Shown one piece after another: positions 1 to 9,257 of a stretch of DNA of 64,000 bases (position 1 is its first letter; the number at the start of each line of letters is the position of its first letter). Origin of the DNA: Terriglobia bacterium (lineage in GTDB: Bacteria; Acidobacteriota; Terriglobia; Bryobacterales; Bryobacteraceae); assembly GCA_021324615.1 (NCBI GenBank), contig JAJPIT010000031.1, positions 26,482 through 90,481 of the forward strand. The letters run 5' to 3'. Under the pieces are notes generated by a model. The model was given only the letters and a program-made list of their open reading frames with translations. It did no database searches and had not been told where the DNA came from. The position numbers and the translations under genes were made by a program.

Positions 1-579
1 ATTCAACAGGTACAGGTTCTGCTGCGGCCGGTTGCCGGACACGGCGAAGTTGTTCCCGTTGGTTGAGTTGGAAACACCCACGCCGCCGGTTTTCTCCCAG
101 GTGAAGTTGACCACTCCCGGATTGAGCGTCAGCAGCTCGTCGTAGCTGCGCCCGTTGAGCGGAAGATCGCGGATCTCCCTTTCGCCCACCAGGCCGGCAA
201 CAGGGGCCGCACCCGTGCCGAGCAGCGGCGCGTCGGCGCTGACCGTCACCTGCTGGTTCGATTCGCCCAGGCTGAGGCGAAGATCGACCGCCGCTTCCTG
301 CCCCACCGCCAGACGCACGCCGGTTCGCACCGTTTCGGCAAAACCCTGCTTGCGCGCGCGGATTTCATAGACGCCGGCCGGCAGGGAGCCGGCCTCATAC
401 CAGCCCTGGCCGTTGGAAACGGTGGCCCGCACCGCGCCCTGATCGAGGTTCACGATGGTGACCGAAGCGCCGGAGACGGCGGCTCCGGAAGGGTCGGTGA
501 TGGTTCCCGAGATCACCCCGAAAACCTGCGCCTGGAGCGAGGCGGCGAAACAAGCAAGCAGTGCCGGACGAAGCGTCAT
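1..579 (-). CDS. TonB-dependent receptor with carboxypeptidase regulatory-like domain (N-terminus only)
   Basis: This is the first 193 codons of a large outer-membrane receptor whose remainder lies off the left edge of the window. A signal peptide of about 22 residues ends near AQ-VFG. A carboxypeptidase-regulatory-like beta-sandwich follows, recognisable by GVISGTITDPSGAAVSGA, GSLPAGVYEIRARKQGF and VDLRLSLGE. Next comes a plug start with REIRDLPLNGRSYDELL and the SGNRPQQNLYLLN stretch. The same order is seen in the complete receptor at 28.4-31.9 kb. Family members are thought to import or bind oligomers at the outer membrane; the substrate cannot be told. The ATG at 577-579 fits the signal peptide, and a TATACT -10-like hexamer lies just upstream. 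Confidence 0.9.
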   Translation of the reverse strand, partial: MTLRPALLACFAASLQAQVFGVISGTITDPSGAAVSGASVTIVNLDQGAVRATVSNGQGWYEAGSLPAGVYEIRARKQGFAETVRTGVRLAVGQEAAVDLRLSLGESNQQVTVSADAPLLGTGAAPVAGLVGEREIRDLPLNGRSYDELLTLNPGVVNFTWEKTGGVGVSNSTNGNNFAVSGNRPQQNLYLLN

Positions 580-626
580 CGTCCGACCAGTATACACGAC
601 AATGTCGCCTAACAGAGACGAATGGC

Positions 627-1880
627 TTACACCAGCACGGAGGCGACTTCCACCAGGGAGCGATGCCCCTCCATCACCACGATGCCGCTTTCGGTGACGT
701 GATAGAGCTGGCGGTCGCGATCGAGATCGTAGCCGATCGCGCCATCCTCGGGAATGTGCACGTTCTTGTCGAGGATGGCCCGCCGCACGCGCGCCCGGCG
801 GCCGATATCGACGTTATCGAACAGAATGGAATCCTCCACCACGGCGCCGGAGTGCACGCGCACGCCGCGCCCCAGAACGGAGTTCCGCACGATGCCGCCA
901 GACAGAATCGTGCCGCCGGAGACGATGGAGTCAATGGCCATCCCGCGCCGCCCCTGCTCGTCGAAGATGAATTTCGCGGGCGCGTCGGAATAGCTGGCGG
1001 TGCGCAGCGGCCATTGGCGGTTATAAAGGTTCAGAGCCGGCGTCACCGAGCGAAGATCCATATTGGCTTCGAAAAACGAGTCGATGGTTCCCACGTCGCG
1101 CCAATAGGGCTGCTGCGTCAGCGGATCGCCGGGAATGCGGTTGGTCTGAAAATCGTAGGCGAACATCTGCGCACGCCCCACCAGCGACGGCAAAATATCG
1201 CGCCCGAAGTCGTGCGAGCTGTTCTCATTCCGCGCGTCGGCGTGCAGTTCCCGCAGCAGCACGTTGGTGGAAAAAATATAGTTGCCCATGGAGGCGAAAA
1301 CTTCGCCCGGATTGCCGGGGATCGAAGGCGCATCGGCCCGCTTTTCGTGAAACGCCAGCACCGAGGCGTCCGGCGCGGTTTCGATCACGCCAAACTCGGA
1401 TGCATACTGGCGGGGCATGGGAATCGCCGCGATGGTCGCCTCCGCGCGCTTGTGCATGTGGTATTCGAGCATTTCCCGGATGTTCATCCGGTAAATGTGA
1501 TCGGCGCCGAAGATGATCACGAAATCCGGATCGGCCTGCTCGATGAGATTGATGTTCTGATAGATCGCGTCGGCCGTGCCGCGGTACCAGTCCTCGCCCG
1601 GCGAGCGCATCTGCGCCGGCACCGGAATGATAAAGTGCTGCTTCAGCAGGCTGCTCATTTCCCAGCCGTCGCGCAGATGTTGCAGCAGGCTCTGGCTCTT
1701 GAACTGGATCAGCACGTAGATCGAGTAGAAGCCGGAGTTGATCAGGTTGCTGAGGACGAAATCGATGATCCGGTAGCGGCCTCCGAAGGGCACCGCCGGC
1801 TTGGCCCGTTCCTTGGTCAACGGATACAGGCGGGTACCCTTTCCTCCCGCCAGCACAAAGGCAAGCACGCGAACTTGCAT
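627..1880 (-). CDS. glgC: Glucose-1-phosphate adenylyltransferase
   Basis: This enzyme makes ADP-glucose from glucose-1-phosphate and ATP, the committed step of glycogen synthesis in the cytoplasm. The 417 residues match the usual family length. The N-terminus has the nucleotidyltransferase signature LAGGKGTRLYPLT, followed by KPAVPFGGRYRIIDF and the sugar-phosphate region FGADHIYRMN. The C-terminal third is a left-handed beta-helix (SIVSGGTILSGGIVRNSVL onward) ending in IVVMEGHRSL. The frame stays open upstream, but the start at MQVRVLAFVLAGGKG is the natural family N-terminus. A CACAAT hexamer seven bases upstream suggests a nearly leaderless transcript. No other glycogen genes are adjacent. 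Confidence 0.97.
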   Translation of the reverse strand: MQVRVLAFVLAGGKGTRLYPLTKERAKPAVPFGGRYRIIDFVLSNLINSGFYSIYVLIQFKSQSLLQHLRDGWEMSSLLKQHFIIPVPAQMRSPGEDWYRGTADAIYQNINLIEQADPDFVIIFGADHIYRMNIREMLEYHMHKRAEATIAAIPMPRQYASEFGVIETAPDASVLAFHEKRADAPSIPGNPGEVFASMGNYIFSTNVLLRELHADARNENSSHDFGRDILPSLVGRAQMFAYDFQTNRIPGDPLTQQPYWRDVGTIDSFFEANMDLRSVTPALNLYNRQWPLRTASYSDAPAKFIFDEQGRRGMAIDSIVSGGTILSGGIVRNSVLGRGVRVHSGAVVEDSILFDNVDIGRRARVRRAILDKNVHIPEDGAIGYDLDRDRQLYHVTESGIVVMEGHRSLVEVASVLV

Positions 1881-1930
1881 CGGCCTTATTGTGGCAAAAA
1901 TCAGGCCCGGCCCGTCAGCAAGGGCGTTAT

Positions 1931-2860
1931 CTACTGCCCCGCCACGGCCTCGACAAAGCGGCGATCCAGAGGCCAGGCGCCGAGCACGTGATTGTCCCGC
2001 TGCTCGAACTTTCCGCCGCTTAAAACCGAGCTCAAATCGCGCGGGTTGGGCGTCATCTGATCGCGCGCCAGCATCTGATTCAGCAGCTCGGTCGATTTGG
2101 TGAGCTGTGCGGCGAGCGAAGCCGCCTCCGCCGCGGAGTTGCACAGCACTTCCGCGCGTATCCGCAACTGATTCCCGTCCGGGCCGATGCTGAACGTCGC
2201 CTTCTGCGCCGCCGCGAGCGGGCTCAGAAATGCGTGCGTGCCTTCCGGCAGATCCTTGACGTCGGCGAATACAAACGACGGCGCCGAAATCCACACCGGC
2301 TCCGGCGGCAGCCGCGGCGGATTCGACCACTGCTCCGGACCGATCATATTTACCCCGCGTTGTTCGAGGGAGACCGCCAGCGCCAGAACATTCGAGCGAA
2401 TTGGATAAAACGAGATGTGCCGGTTTCCATCGCTCGCCGGCATTTCGCAAATTGTGTTGCGGCAGGCGCCGCCCTGCGACTCGGCGTAGGCGTTCAGCTT
2501 TTTCCAATCGAAGTGCCCGCGGACGGCCATGTAGACGCTGCCACGGATAAACGCCGCCGCCACTTCATCCAGATCAGTGCGATAGTCGAAACCGGTCTGG
2601 TCCACGAATCGTTTGTAGTCGGGCTCCTCGGCGGCTTTGGAGCCCGCCAGCAGATCGAGAAGCCCGCTATCCCGCAGCGACGCGACGTTCAAATAAACGT
2701 GGATGGCCTGATCCGGCGGCAGGCATTCGACGAGCGTGGCGGCGGAAAAGCTTCGCTGCTGGATTCGCCATCGCACCACTCCCAGGACCGCGCCGCCGGC
2801 GATCAACGCCAGCGCCACCAGGTGCCAGGGCCTCAGCCGCGCTGTATTTTCCGGGATCAA
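1931..2860 (-). CDS. Hypothetical membrane-anchored protein
   Basis: I do not recognise a specific family for this 309-residue protein. It has one N-terminal membrane anchor (about residues 13-29) and a periplasmic or extracytoplasmic body with no obvious catalytic motif. A repeated theme of hydrophobic strands (AIHVYLNVASLRDSG, GSVYMAVRGHF, NVLALAVSLE) resembles DUF3352-like proteins that are frequent in acidobacteria. That resemblance is an impression, not a domain hit. It starts only seven bases after aroF stops, on the same strand, so it is probably the distal gene of the aroF transcript. Confidence 0.7.
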   Translation of the reverse strand: MIPENTARLRPWHLVALALIAGGAVLGVVRWRIQQRSFSAATLVECLPPDQAIHVYLNVASLRDSGLLDLLAGSKAAEEPDYKRFVDQTGFDYRTDLDEVAAAFIRGSVYMAVRGHFDWKKLNAYAESQGGACRNTICEMPASDGNRHISFYPIRSNVLALAVSLEQRGVNMIGPEQWSNPPRLPPEPVWISAPSFVFADVKDLPEGTHAFLSPLAAAQKATFSIGPDGNQLRIRAEVLCNSAAEAASLAAQLTKSTELLNQMLARDQMTPNPRDLSSVLSGGKFEQRDNHVLGAWPLDRRFVEAVAGQ

Positions 2861-2867
2861 CTGGCTA

Positions 2868-3929
2868 TCATAACCGACCCGCGGTCACCTCGACGGCGCG
2901 CCCTGCCGCCGCGGCCCGCCGCGCCTTCCACAGCCCGATATACGGCTGAAGATCGCGCATCATGGCCGCGAACTGCCGGGGATCGAGCGACTGCGCTCCA
3001 TCGCTCATCGCCTTTTCCGGCGCCGGATGGACTTCCACCAGCAATCCGTCCGCGCCGATCGCGACGCCGGCGCGCGCCACTGCGGGAACCAGGCTGCGCT
3101 TTCCGGTGGCGTGGCTCGGATCGAGAATCAGCGGCAGATGCGTCAGCTCCTCGAGCGCGGCGATCGCGGCGATATCGCACGTATTCCTGGTCGCCGTCTC
3201 GAAGGTGCGGATTCCGCGCTCGCACAGCATCACCTGCGGATTGCCGTGCGCCACGATGTACTCAGCGCTCATCAGCAATTCCTTGAGGGTGGAGCTCATG
3301 CCGCGCTTGAGCAGCACCGGCCGGCGGCATTTTCCGAGAGCCTTCAAAAGCGCGAAATTTTGCATGTTTCGCGCGCCAATTTGCAAAATATCCGCGTATT
3401 CGGCGACCATTTCCACATCGCCATCGCTCATCACCTCGGTGATGATGCCCAACCCGGTCGCCTTCCGAGCTTTGTCGAGCAGCTTTAATCCTTCGAGCGC
3501 CAATCCCTGAAAGTCGTAGGGCGAGGTTCGCGGCTTGAACGCGCCGCCGCGCAGGAATCTGGCGCCCTCGCGCGCGACAGCTTCCGCCGCCTCCAGAATT
3601 TGCCGCTCGCCTTCGACCGAGCAAGGTCCCGCCATCACGATGAATTCATCTCCGCCGAAGGTCACCCCGCGCACGCGAATTTCCGTCTTTGCCGGCCGGA
3701 ATTCGCGGCTGACGAACTTGTAAGGCGCGGAAATCCGAACCGCTTTCTCCACGCCCGGCATCGCCTCCAGCGACTCCAGGCACTGCGTCACATCGCCGAT
3801 TCCCACCGCTCCGATCACCACCCTTTCTTCGCCCTCGATCGAATGAACTTTATAGCCGAACTCTTCAATTCTTCTCCGCACCGCGTCGACCTCCTCCTTT
3901 GTCGCATGCAATCTCATCGAAACGATCAT
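2868..3929 (-). CDS. aroF: 3-deoxy-7-phosphoheptulonate synthase (DAHP synthase, type I-beta with FBD domain)
   Basis: It condenses phosphoenolpyruvate and erythrose-4-phosphate, the first step of the shikimate pathway to Phe, Tyr and Trp. The 353 residues comprise an N-terminal ferredoxin-like regulatory domain (about 1-75) and the TIM-barrel synthase. Barrel signatures include [66 protein letters not shown] and [12 protein letters not shown]. The FBD architecture is known to mediate aromatic feedback inhibition in some relatives. Directly upstream lies a full attenuator with a leader peptide rich in Phe, Trp and Tyr, so expression is probably controlled by charging of aromatic tRNAs as well. 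Confidence 0.97.
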   Translation of the reverse strand: MIVSMRLHATKEEVDAVRRRIEEFGYKVHSIEGEERVVIGAVGIGDVTQCLESLEAMPGVEKAVRISAPYKFVSREFRPAKTEIRVRGVTFGGDEFIVMAGPCSVEGERQILEAAEAVAREGARFLRGGAFKPRTSPYDFQGLALEGLKLLDKARKATGLGIITEVMSDGDVEMVAEYADILQIGARNMQNFALLKALGKCRRPVLLKRGMSSTLKELLMSAEYIVAHGNPQVMLCERGIRTFETATRNTCDIAAIAALEELTHLPLILDPSHATGKRSLVPAVARAGVAIGADGLLVEVHPAPEKAMSDGAQSLDPRQFAAMMRDLQPYIGLWKARRAAAAGRAVEVTAGRL

Positions 3930-3940
3930 GGAAGACCCCC

Positions 3941-3973
3941 AAAAAACAAAAAACCCACTCTTTCGAGTGGGTT
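3941..3973 (-). terminator. Intrinsic terminator of the aroF attenuator (stem 3:4)
   Basis: On the minus strand AACCCACTC (3973-3965), a GAAA tetraloop (3964-3961) and GAGTGGGTT form a perfect nine-base-pair stem. It runs directly into T6-G-T6 (3953-3941). It lies 11 bases before the aroF start, inside the mRNA leader rather than after a gene, so it acts as a conditional terminator. Its 5' arm is also complementary to an upstream segment, which provides the antiterminator. Confidence 0.93.
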
Positions 3974-3998
3974 GGATTTTATTTAAAAAACGTTCAAG

Positions 3999-4047
3999 CC
4001 CACTCGCGCGATTCAGGTGCTAAAGTAATACGACCAGAATCGGCGAG
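3999..4047 (-). promoter_or_regulatory. aroF attenuator: alternative stems 1:2 and 2:3
   Basis: Two further pairings exclude the terminator or each other. Segment 1 (4047-4037, CTCGCCGATTC) pairs with segment 2 (4014-4003, GAATCG-C-GCGAG) over 11 base pairs with a single bulge. The 22-base loop holds the Trp, Tyr-Tyr and Phe codons of the leader peptide. Segment 2 (4006-3999, CGAGTGGG) can instead pair perfectly over eight bases with segment 3 (3971-3964, CCCACTCG), which sequesters the 5' arm of the terminator. This matches the classical trp/phe-type logic: a ribosome stalled on aromatic codons masks segment 1, 2:3 forms, and transcription continues into aroF. The pairings are read from sequence; the mechanism is inferred. 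Confidence 0.85.
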
Positions 4048-4057
4048 CGGCAAACAT
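4013..4057 (-). CDS. Aromatic leader peptide of aroF (14 aa)
   Basis: The reading frame ATG...TGA encodes [14 protein letters not shown]. Five of 14 residues are aromatic (F, F, W, Y, Y plus a sixth, F at position 12, making six), clustered as F-W-S-Y-Y-F in positions 7-12. These are the products of the pathway that aroF opens. The codons sit in the loop of the 1:2 hairpin, and the stop codon lies seven bases before the antiterminator segment. No Shine-Dalgarno sequence is visible. A TATATT -10-like box ends nine bases upstream, so the mRNA may start almost at the ATG. Confidence 0.85.
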   Translation of the reverse strand: MFAARRFWSYYFST

Positions 4058-4066
4058 GAAACGTTC

Positions 4067-4095
4067 AATATATCATAAAGCCCGCCCTTCTGCAA
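4067..4095 (-). promoter_or_regulatory. Candidate promoter for the aroF leader transcript
   Basis: TTGCAG (4095-4090) and TATATT (4072-4067) are separated by 17 bases, placing the transcription start near 4060, three bases before the leader ATG. An overlapping TATGAT (4077-4072) is an alternative -10. Read-through from the MFS gene upstream on the same strand is also possible. Confidence 0.5.
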
Positions 4096-4114
4096 AATAT
4101 GGCGGGGCGCGGAT

Positions 4115-5347
4115 TCAATCCACCGGATCGCGGCTCAGTGCGGCCGAGCGAGCGACGGCGGCGTGATCGCCCGGGCGGTAGCGCGCGGCAATGAGAAAAC
4201 CGGCGAGCACGATGGCGGAGGCCGTCAGTCCCCAGCCGGTCAGCAGCCCGCGCTGGATCAGAAAGCCGGCGAGCGGCGGTCCGGCGATCTGGCCGATGGA
4301 CGTCAGCGATTGCGTCAATCCCAGCACGACGCCTTGCTCCTGGCGAGGCGCGGCCTGGGTGATCATGCTGGTGAGCGTCGGCCGAACCAGGCTGCCGAGC
4401 GCGGAGGCGACCGTCGCGGCGGCCAGCATCGGGATCGAATCGCAAAAAGCCAGCAGCGCGTAGCTGGTCACGTAGGCTGCGAAGCCGACGCGATGGAGTG
4501 TCGCTTCGCCGAACCGCTTCACCAATTTTCCGAGCGCGGGCCCTTGCAGAAAAATTCCCAGAAAGCCGGCGAACGCCCAGGTGAAGCCGACCTGCTCGGG
4601 TCCGAACGCGATGCCGTGCCAGTACAGCCGCCGCTCGGCGTATAAGGGAAAGCCGGCGGTAAACATGGCGAAGGCCAGGGCGAAGCTCAGAAATTCGTAC
4701 AGCAGCGGCGCGATTCGCGGATCGCGGAAGTATCGCGCGTACTCGCCCCATTGCAGCAGCGACAACCGCCGCCCGCCCGGCCCATCGGAAGAAGCGCGGC
4801 CGCTGTTCACCGCCGGCAATAGAAACGCCGTGGAAAGAATGCTGGTGAAGGACAGCGCCGCCGCGGCGAAGATGGGGTAGTGATAATCGAACTTCGCCAG
4901 GTACCCGGAAATTGCGGGCCCGATCAGGAATCCCATGCCGAAGGCGATGCCGATAATCCCGAAGGATTTCGCCCGGTCCTCGGGACGCGTCACATCGGAG
5001 ATGTAGGCTTGCGCGAGCGAAAGATTGCCGGCGGTCGAGCCGTCGATTATGCGCGCCAGAAACACCACCCAGAGCGAGGGCGCGAAGGCCATTACTAAAA
5101 ATCCGATCAGCGTGCCGCACTGGCTCAGCAGCAGCAGCGGCTTTCTGCCGGTATGATCGGACGCGCGGCCGAGCAGCGGGCCGGAGAGGAGCTGGCAGGC
5201 CGCGTACACGCCGATCAGCCAGCCGACCTCGGTCGCCGTCGCGCCCAGCGATTCGGCGTAAAAGGGCAGCAGCGGGATCATGATCGTCAGCCCGAGCACG
5301 TCTACGGCGACGATCAGAAAAATCGCGAGCAGCGGAGAAGAGAGCAA
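4115..5347 (-). CDS. MFS transporter, drug:H+ antiporter-like
   Basis: A twelve-helix major facilitator of 410 residues. The N-half carries the DHA1/TetA-like pattern VDVLGLTIMIPLLPFYAESL and the helix 2-3 motif GRASDHTGRKPLLLL. The second half repeats a related loop, GLTQSLTSIGQIAGPPLAGF. Such proteins usually export drugs or small metabolites across the inner membrane; the substrate is not deducible. The start is a TTG four bases after the stop of the carbonic-anhydrase-like gene, so the two are probably translationally linked. The aroF leader begins 58 bases downstream of its stop. Confidence 0.88.
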   Translation of the reverse strand: MLSSPLLAIFLIVAVDVLGLTIMIPLLPFYAESLGATATEVGWLIGVYAACQLLSGPLLGRASDHTGRKPLLLLSQCGTLIGFLVMAFAPSLWVVFLARIIDGSTAGNLSLAQAYISDVTRPEDRAKSFGIIGIAFGMGFLIGPAISGYLAKFDYHYPIFAAAALSFTSILSTAFLLPAVNSGRASSDGPGGRRLSLLQWGEYARYFRDPRIAPLLYEFLSFALAFAMFTAGFPLYAERRLYWHGIAFGPEQVGFTWAFAGFLGIFLQGPALGKLVKRFGEATLHRVGFAAYVTSYALLAFCDSIPMLAAATVASALGSLVRPTLTSMITQAAPRQEQGVVLGLTQSLTSIGQIAGPPLAGFLIQRGLLTGWGLTASAIVLAGFLIAARYRPGDHAAVARSAALSRDPVD

Positions 5348-5350
5348 TTT

Positions 5351-5815
5351 TTATGATGACACGGACGGCGCCAGCCCGACCTCCCAGACGCCGTCGAAAT
5401 CGACGTAGTAGGCCTCAATTTCGATTCCGGGAAAGGTCTTGGCGAGAAACGCCGCCGCGCGCCGCAATTCCTGCTGGTGATGTTCGGCTTCGCGGGCGCG
5501 ATCGTTGCCGAAGGCTTCCAGGCCGCCGTAGGCTCCGCAATCGGAGTGGAGTTTCAGGATCACGCGCCGGGTCTGATGCAGCCGGATCGATTTGCGGATC
5601 TGCTCCAGGACGAATTCGCGCTCGGCTTCGTTTTCGGGCGAAGCCAGGGATTTCGCCCCGCCGGCGATTTTGATCGGGTCGGGGAACTGGACTCCTTTCT
5701 GCCGGAGGAACTGCGTGAATCCGTCGTTGAAGCGATGATCGAAACACCACACCACAGCGGCGTCGCAGGTGTATCGCTCGCGCGATGCATGGAAGGGAAA
5801 GACTATTTTCATCAT
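5351..5815 (-). CDS. Small beta-carbonic-anhydrase-like protein
   Basis: The 154-residue protein carries the zinc and catalytic signature of beta-class carbonic anhydrases. Cys24-x-Asp26-x-Arg28 lies in the CFDHRF stretch, and His90-x-x-Cys93 lies in [10 protein letters not shown]. Between and after these the sequence is unlike the classical 200-residue enzymes, so it belongs to a short divergent branch. Hydration of CO2 is plausible but not certain. Its ATG overlaps the stop codon of the upstream dehydrogenase (ATGA), indicating co-translation, and the MFS gene follows at four bases. Confidence 0.72.
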   Translation of the reverse strand: MMKIVFPFHASRERYTCDAAVVWCFDHRFNDGFTQFLRQKGVQFPDPIKIAGGAKSLASPENEAEREFVLEQIRKSIRLHQTRRVILKLHSDCGAYGGLEAFGNDRAREAEHHQQELRRAAAFLAKTFPGIEIEAYYVDFDGVWEVGLAPSVSS

Positions 5816-6816
5816 GAATTGGAGACCGTGAGGACGGCCGCGCCGCGGATGGCGTCGTGCTTGAGCGCGTTCAGCGCGGCGTTGGCCTGTTCGAGCGGGA
5901 ACGTCTGGGTCTGGGTGCGCACCGGGATCTTGGCGGCCAGCTCCAGGAAATCCTCGCCGTCCTGGCGGGTATTGTTGGCCACGCTGCGGATCACGCGCTC
6001 CCAGTAGAGCAGATCGTAGGGCATTTGCGGGATCGGGCTCATGTGGATTCCGCCCGCCACCACCACGCCGCCGCGGTCGAGGTTGCGCAGCGCGGCGGGA
6101 ACCAGCTCGCCGGCGGGCGCGAATAAAATCGCGGCGTCCAGTTTTTCGGGCGATTCGTCCTCGCCGCCGCCCGCCCAGACCGCGCCTAATTCCATGGCCA
6201 ATTGCTGATGCCGGATGTCGCGCGTGAAGGCGAGCACGCGGACGCCCCAGTAGCGCGCCACCTGAATCGCGACATGAGCGGCCGCGCCGAAGCCGTACAG
6301 CCCCAGCGTTCCGCCGCGCGCGATGCCGGAGACGCGCAGGCATCGAAATCCGATGATTCCGGCGCACAGCAGCGGCGCCGCGTGCAGATCGGGGAAGCCG
6401 TCCGGAATGCGGTAAACAAACGCCTCCGGCGCGACGGTGTATTCGGCGTAGCCTCCGTCCACCGTGTGTCCGGTGAAGGCCGCCGCCGGGCAGAGATTCT
6501 CTTTTCCCGCGCGGCAGAACTTGCAGGTTCCGTCGGCCGAATGAAGCCAGGGCACGCCGACGCGCGCGCCGGGCTCGAAGCGCCGGGCCTGGCCGCCGCA
6601 GCGCTCCACCACGCCCACCACTTGATGCCCGGGAATCAGCGGCGATTTGAGCGCCGGCAATTCGCCTTCGATCACGTGCAGATCCGTTCGGCAAACGCCG
6701 CAGGCGTGAACCTTGATCAGCACCTCATGGGGGCCTGGTTCCGGCGTGGGGACGTCGATCGGGCGCAGCGGATTTGTTTCGACCGGCGCCCGCGAAGAAA
6801 GGACGCACGCCTTCAT
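5812..6816 (-). CDS. Zinc-dependent alcohol dehydrogenase (AdhA/AdhP-like)
   Basis: A 334-residue MDR-family NAD(P)-dependent alcohol dehydrogenase. The catalytic zinc site is visible as GVCRTDLH and the GHQVVG segment, with a later Cys in [10 protein letters not shown]. The nucleotide-binding region is [15 protein letters not shown], where the usual GxGxxG is GFGAAA. The structural-zinc lobe normally has four cysteines (C-x2-C-x2-C-x7-C). Here it reads [15 protein letters not shown], so the first Cys is replaced by Asp. It heads the cluster with the carbonic-anhydrase-like and MFS genes. Which alcohol or aldehyde it uses is unknown. Confidence 0.9.
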   Translation of the reverse strand: MKACVLSSRAPVETNPLRPIDVPTPEPGPHEVLIKVHACGVCRTDLHVIEGELPALKSPLIPGHQVVGVVERCGGQARRFEPGARVGVPWLHSADGTCKFCRAGKENLCPAAAFTGHTVDGGYAEYTVAPEAFVYRIPDGFPDLHAAPLLCAGIIGFRCLRVSGIARGGTLGLYGFGAAAHVAIQVARYWGVRVLAFTRDIRHQQLAMELGAVWAGGGEDESPEKLDAAILFAPAGELVPAALRNLDRGGVVVAGGIHMSPIPQMPYDLLYWERVIRSVANNTRQDGEDFLELAAKIPVRTQTQTFPLEQANAALNALKHDAIRGAAVLTVSNS

Positions 6817-6850
6817 TGCCGCTCCTCGTTTCTTGGTTGCGCGGGCCGCA

Positions 6851-9214
6851 TCAGGTTCGCATCCGCGCTAAAAAATACAATCCGGCGAGCGAGAAGATCA
6901 CGTCCGGCGACCAGGCCGCCACGGCCGGCGGCAATTCGTTCAAATTTCCGATCTGCGAAAACAACTGGCCGACGGACCAGTAGGCGATGGCCACGCCGAG
7001 GCTCAATCCCACGCCGGCCATGGCGCCGCGGTTGCCGGCCAGAAAGGCGAACGGCACGGCCACGATGGCCATGATCAGAGCGAACAGCGGCTGCGAGAAC
7101 TTTTCGTTCCACTCCACCTGCAAGGGAATGGTGTTGAATCCGCTCTGCTTCAACTGCGCGATGTAGGTTTTCAGCTCCTGGAAATTCATCTGGCGGGCCT
7201 GTTTTTCCTCCTGCAAAAACCAGTGCGGATCTTCCTCCAGCTCATGAAAAACGCGCGTGCCGCCGGCGAAGCTGTCGTATCGTTTCGGCGGGCAGGCGAC
7301 GCAGGAGGCGTCCATGTCGCGGCTCCATCCGTTTTGAAAAACCCAGGCGGAAAGCGACGGCTCCCACCGCGCGCGCTCCGCCCAGATGTGCCGCTTCAGG
7401 CGGAAATATTGCGGATCGATCTCATACACGTTGACGTCGAGCATGACGTCGGTGGCGGCATCGAAATACTTGTAATAGAAGACGCGGTCGTGCTTGCCGT
7501 AGATCCATTTGTGATCGGGCCGCAGGTAGGTCTGCGGGGGCTTGCCGCGAATTTCCGCGCGCAGGGCGTCTTGCCGGCGGTCTGCCTCGGGAACCCAGTA
7601 ATGATCGAAGGCGAACAGCCCTCCGCTCAAGAAAAATCCGGCGATCAGGACCGGAACCGCCAGGCGGTAGACGCTGATGCCGCAGGCCTTGAACGCGGTG
7701 ATTTCGTTGTGCTTGGACAAGACGCCGAAGGCCACCAGCACCGATCCCAGAACGGCCACAGGCGTGAAGTTGTAGATCAGCAGCGGGGTCAGGAAAAAAT
7801 GATAGCTGAGCACGTGCGACATCGGCGGGTGGTTCTTGACGATGTCGCTCAGCAGCTCGAAGAAGGTGAACACGTGAAAGATGAGGACGAAGCTGGCGAT
7901 CCACAGCAGCAAATAGAACAGAAACGTCGTGAGCACGTAGGCGTCCACCACCTGCGGAAGCATGGGGATGCGCCACAGCCAGGCGCGCGGCTCGATGCGG
8001 TCCAGCACGCGCTGGCGGGTGCGGTTCGGCGTCTTGGCCATTCCGCGGAACAGCGCCAGAATGCGTCCCACGAAATCGCGGTCGCCGGGGGTTTCCAGGC
8101 GAAGGATCATCGCCGCGGCGAAAATCGCGAACACCGCGTCGGGAATCCACAGCGCGATCTCCGGCCGCAGCCGTCCGGACCGCGCCAGGCCGATGCAGCC
8201 GATCAGGCCGATGTAGTAGACAAAGGCGATCACCACCGTCAGCACCACGGCCGAGGATTTGCCCGCGCGCCGGGAGGCGATCCCCAGCGGAACGCCGGCC
8301 ATCGCCAGCAAAATGCAGGCCAGCGGCAGCGCCAGCCGCTGATGGAATTCGATGCGATCCGACAGACGCTGGTCGGCGTCGATGGTCCTGTTGTGATAGG
8401 CCTCGCGATACAGAGGAATCGTATCGATCTCGGTCGAGGGATGTGAATTGCTCACGCCCTGCGCGCGCTGCGCCTCCAGCCCCTGTTCGCCGGTGGGCGC
8501 GCCGGAGACGTGATAGTTGTTTTCCTTATCCGTTTCGTAACTGGTGCCGTTGCGCAGCGCCAGCGTAATCCGGTTCTCCCGCAGATCGGGGACGGCGACG
8601 GCGTCGGAGGCGAGCGTGACGCGCGGGGTGTCGCCGCGGTCGGCCGTGCCCGGCTTGCGCTGATCGGGCGGCGTGATATCGGCCATAAAGACGCGCTTCA
8701 ATCGCGAGGCCTGCCCGGCGGTGATGTCGCTCACATAAAGAATCGTGTTGGGAAACTGCTCCTCGAACACGCGCGGCTCGATATCGGCCGTCAGCTCGTG
8801 CTGGATCACCTGGTTTTCGACTTTATAAAATTCGCGGATGGACCACGGCGTAAGCCAAAGGGACGCGGCGGCGCAGGCGATCAGGCCCAGGAAACCGAAG
8901 AGAAAGATCGGCGGCGCGACGCTTCGCCCGGGCACGCCGGCGGCGCGCATGGCGGTGATCTCGCCGTCGGCCGACATGCGGCTCAGCGTGATCAGCGTGC
9001 CCACCAGCACGCCCAGCGGAATGGTCAGCGGCATGGACTGCGGCAGCACCAGCGCGAACAGATACGCCACCGAGGAAAGCGATCCCGTGGATCGCACCAT
9101 CAGCTCGAACAGCGGGCGCGTGCGCTGCAAAAACAGCACGAATGTGAATAAAACGGCGCCGAGCGTGGAGGCGACCAGAATGTCGCGGAAGATGGTCCGG
9201 CTGAGCAGTCGCAT
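6851..9214 (-). CDS. LptF-LptG fusion, lipopolysaccharide export permease
   Basis: This 787-residue chain contains two successive YjgP/YjgQ permease units. The first (about 1-370) starts [13 protein letters not shown] and has [23 protein letters not shown]. The second (about 400-787) contains [36 protein letters not shown] and [13 protein letters not shown]. Each has the expected helix pattern with a periplasmic beta-jellyroll between helices 3 and 4. In Proteobacteria LptF and LptG are separate proteins of about 360 residues that, with the ATPase LptB, extract LPS from the inner membrane. Here one polypeptide would supply both halves. AGGGGAG precedes the ATG at a good distance. Confidence 0.93.
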   Translation of the reverse strand: MRLLSRTIFRDILVASTLGAVLFTFVLFLQRTRPLFELMVRSTGSLSSVAYLFALVLPQSMPLTIPLGVLVGTLITLSRMSADGEITAMRAAGVPGRSVAPPIFLFGFLGLIACAAASLWLTPWSIREFYKVENQVIQHELTADIEPRVFEEQFPNTILYVSDITAGQASRLKRVFMADITPPDQRKPGTADRGDTPRVTLASDAVAVPDLRENRITLALRNGTSYETDKENNYHVSGAPTGEQGLEAQRAQGVSNSHPSTEIDTIPLYREAYHNRTIDADQRLSDRIEFHQRLALPLACILLAMAGVPLGIASRRAGKSSAVVLTVVIAFVYYIGLIGCIGLARSGRLRPEIALWIPDAVFAIFAAAMILRLETPGDRDFVGRILALFRGMAKTPNRTRQRVLDRIEPRAWLWRIPMLPQVVDAYVLTTFLFYLLLWIASFVLIFHVFTFFELLSDIVKNHPPMSHVLSYHFFLTPLLIYNFTPVAVLGSVLVAFGVLSKHNEITAFKACGISVYRLAVPVLIAGFFLSGGLFAFDHYWVPEADRRQDALRAEIRGKPPQTYLRPDHKWIYGKHDRVFYYKYFDAATDVMLDVNVYEIDPQYFRLKRHIWAERARWEPSLSAWVFQNGWSRDMDASCVACPPKRYDSFAGGTRVFHELEEDPHWFLQEEKQARQMNFQELKTYIAQLKQSGFNTIPLQVEWNEKFSQPLFALIMAIVAVPFAFLAGNRGAMAGVGLSLGVAIAYWSVGQLFSQIGNLNELPPAVAAWSPDVIFSLAGLYFLARMRT

Positions 9215-9257
9215 GACTCCCCTTCCATGCTACTGGGCTGGCGCGCCGCCCGTGGCG

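Noticed and set aside
561..1991. A 476-codon plus-strand frame opposite glgC
   Set aside because: glgC on the other strand has every family motif; the plus translation has none.
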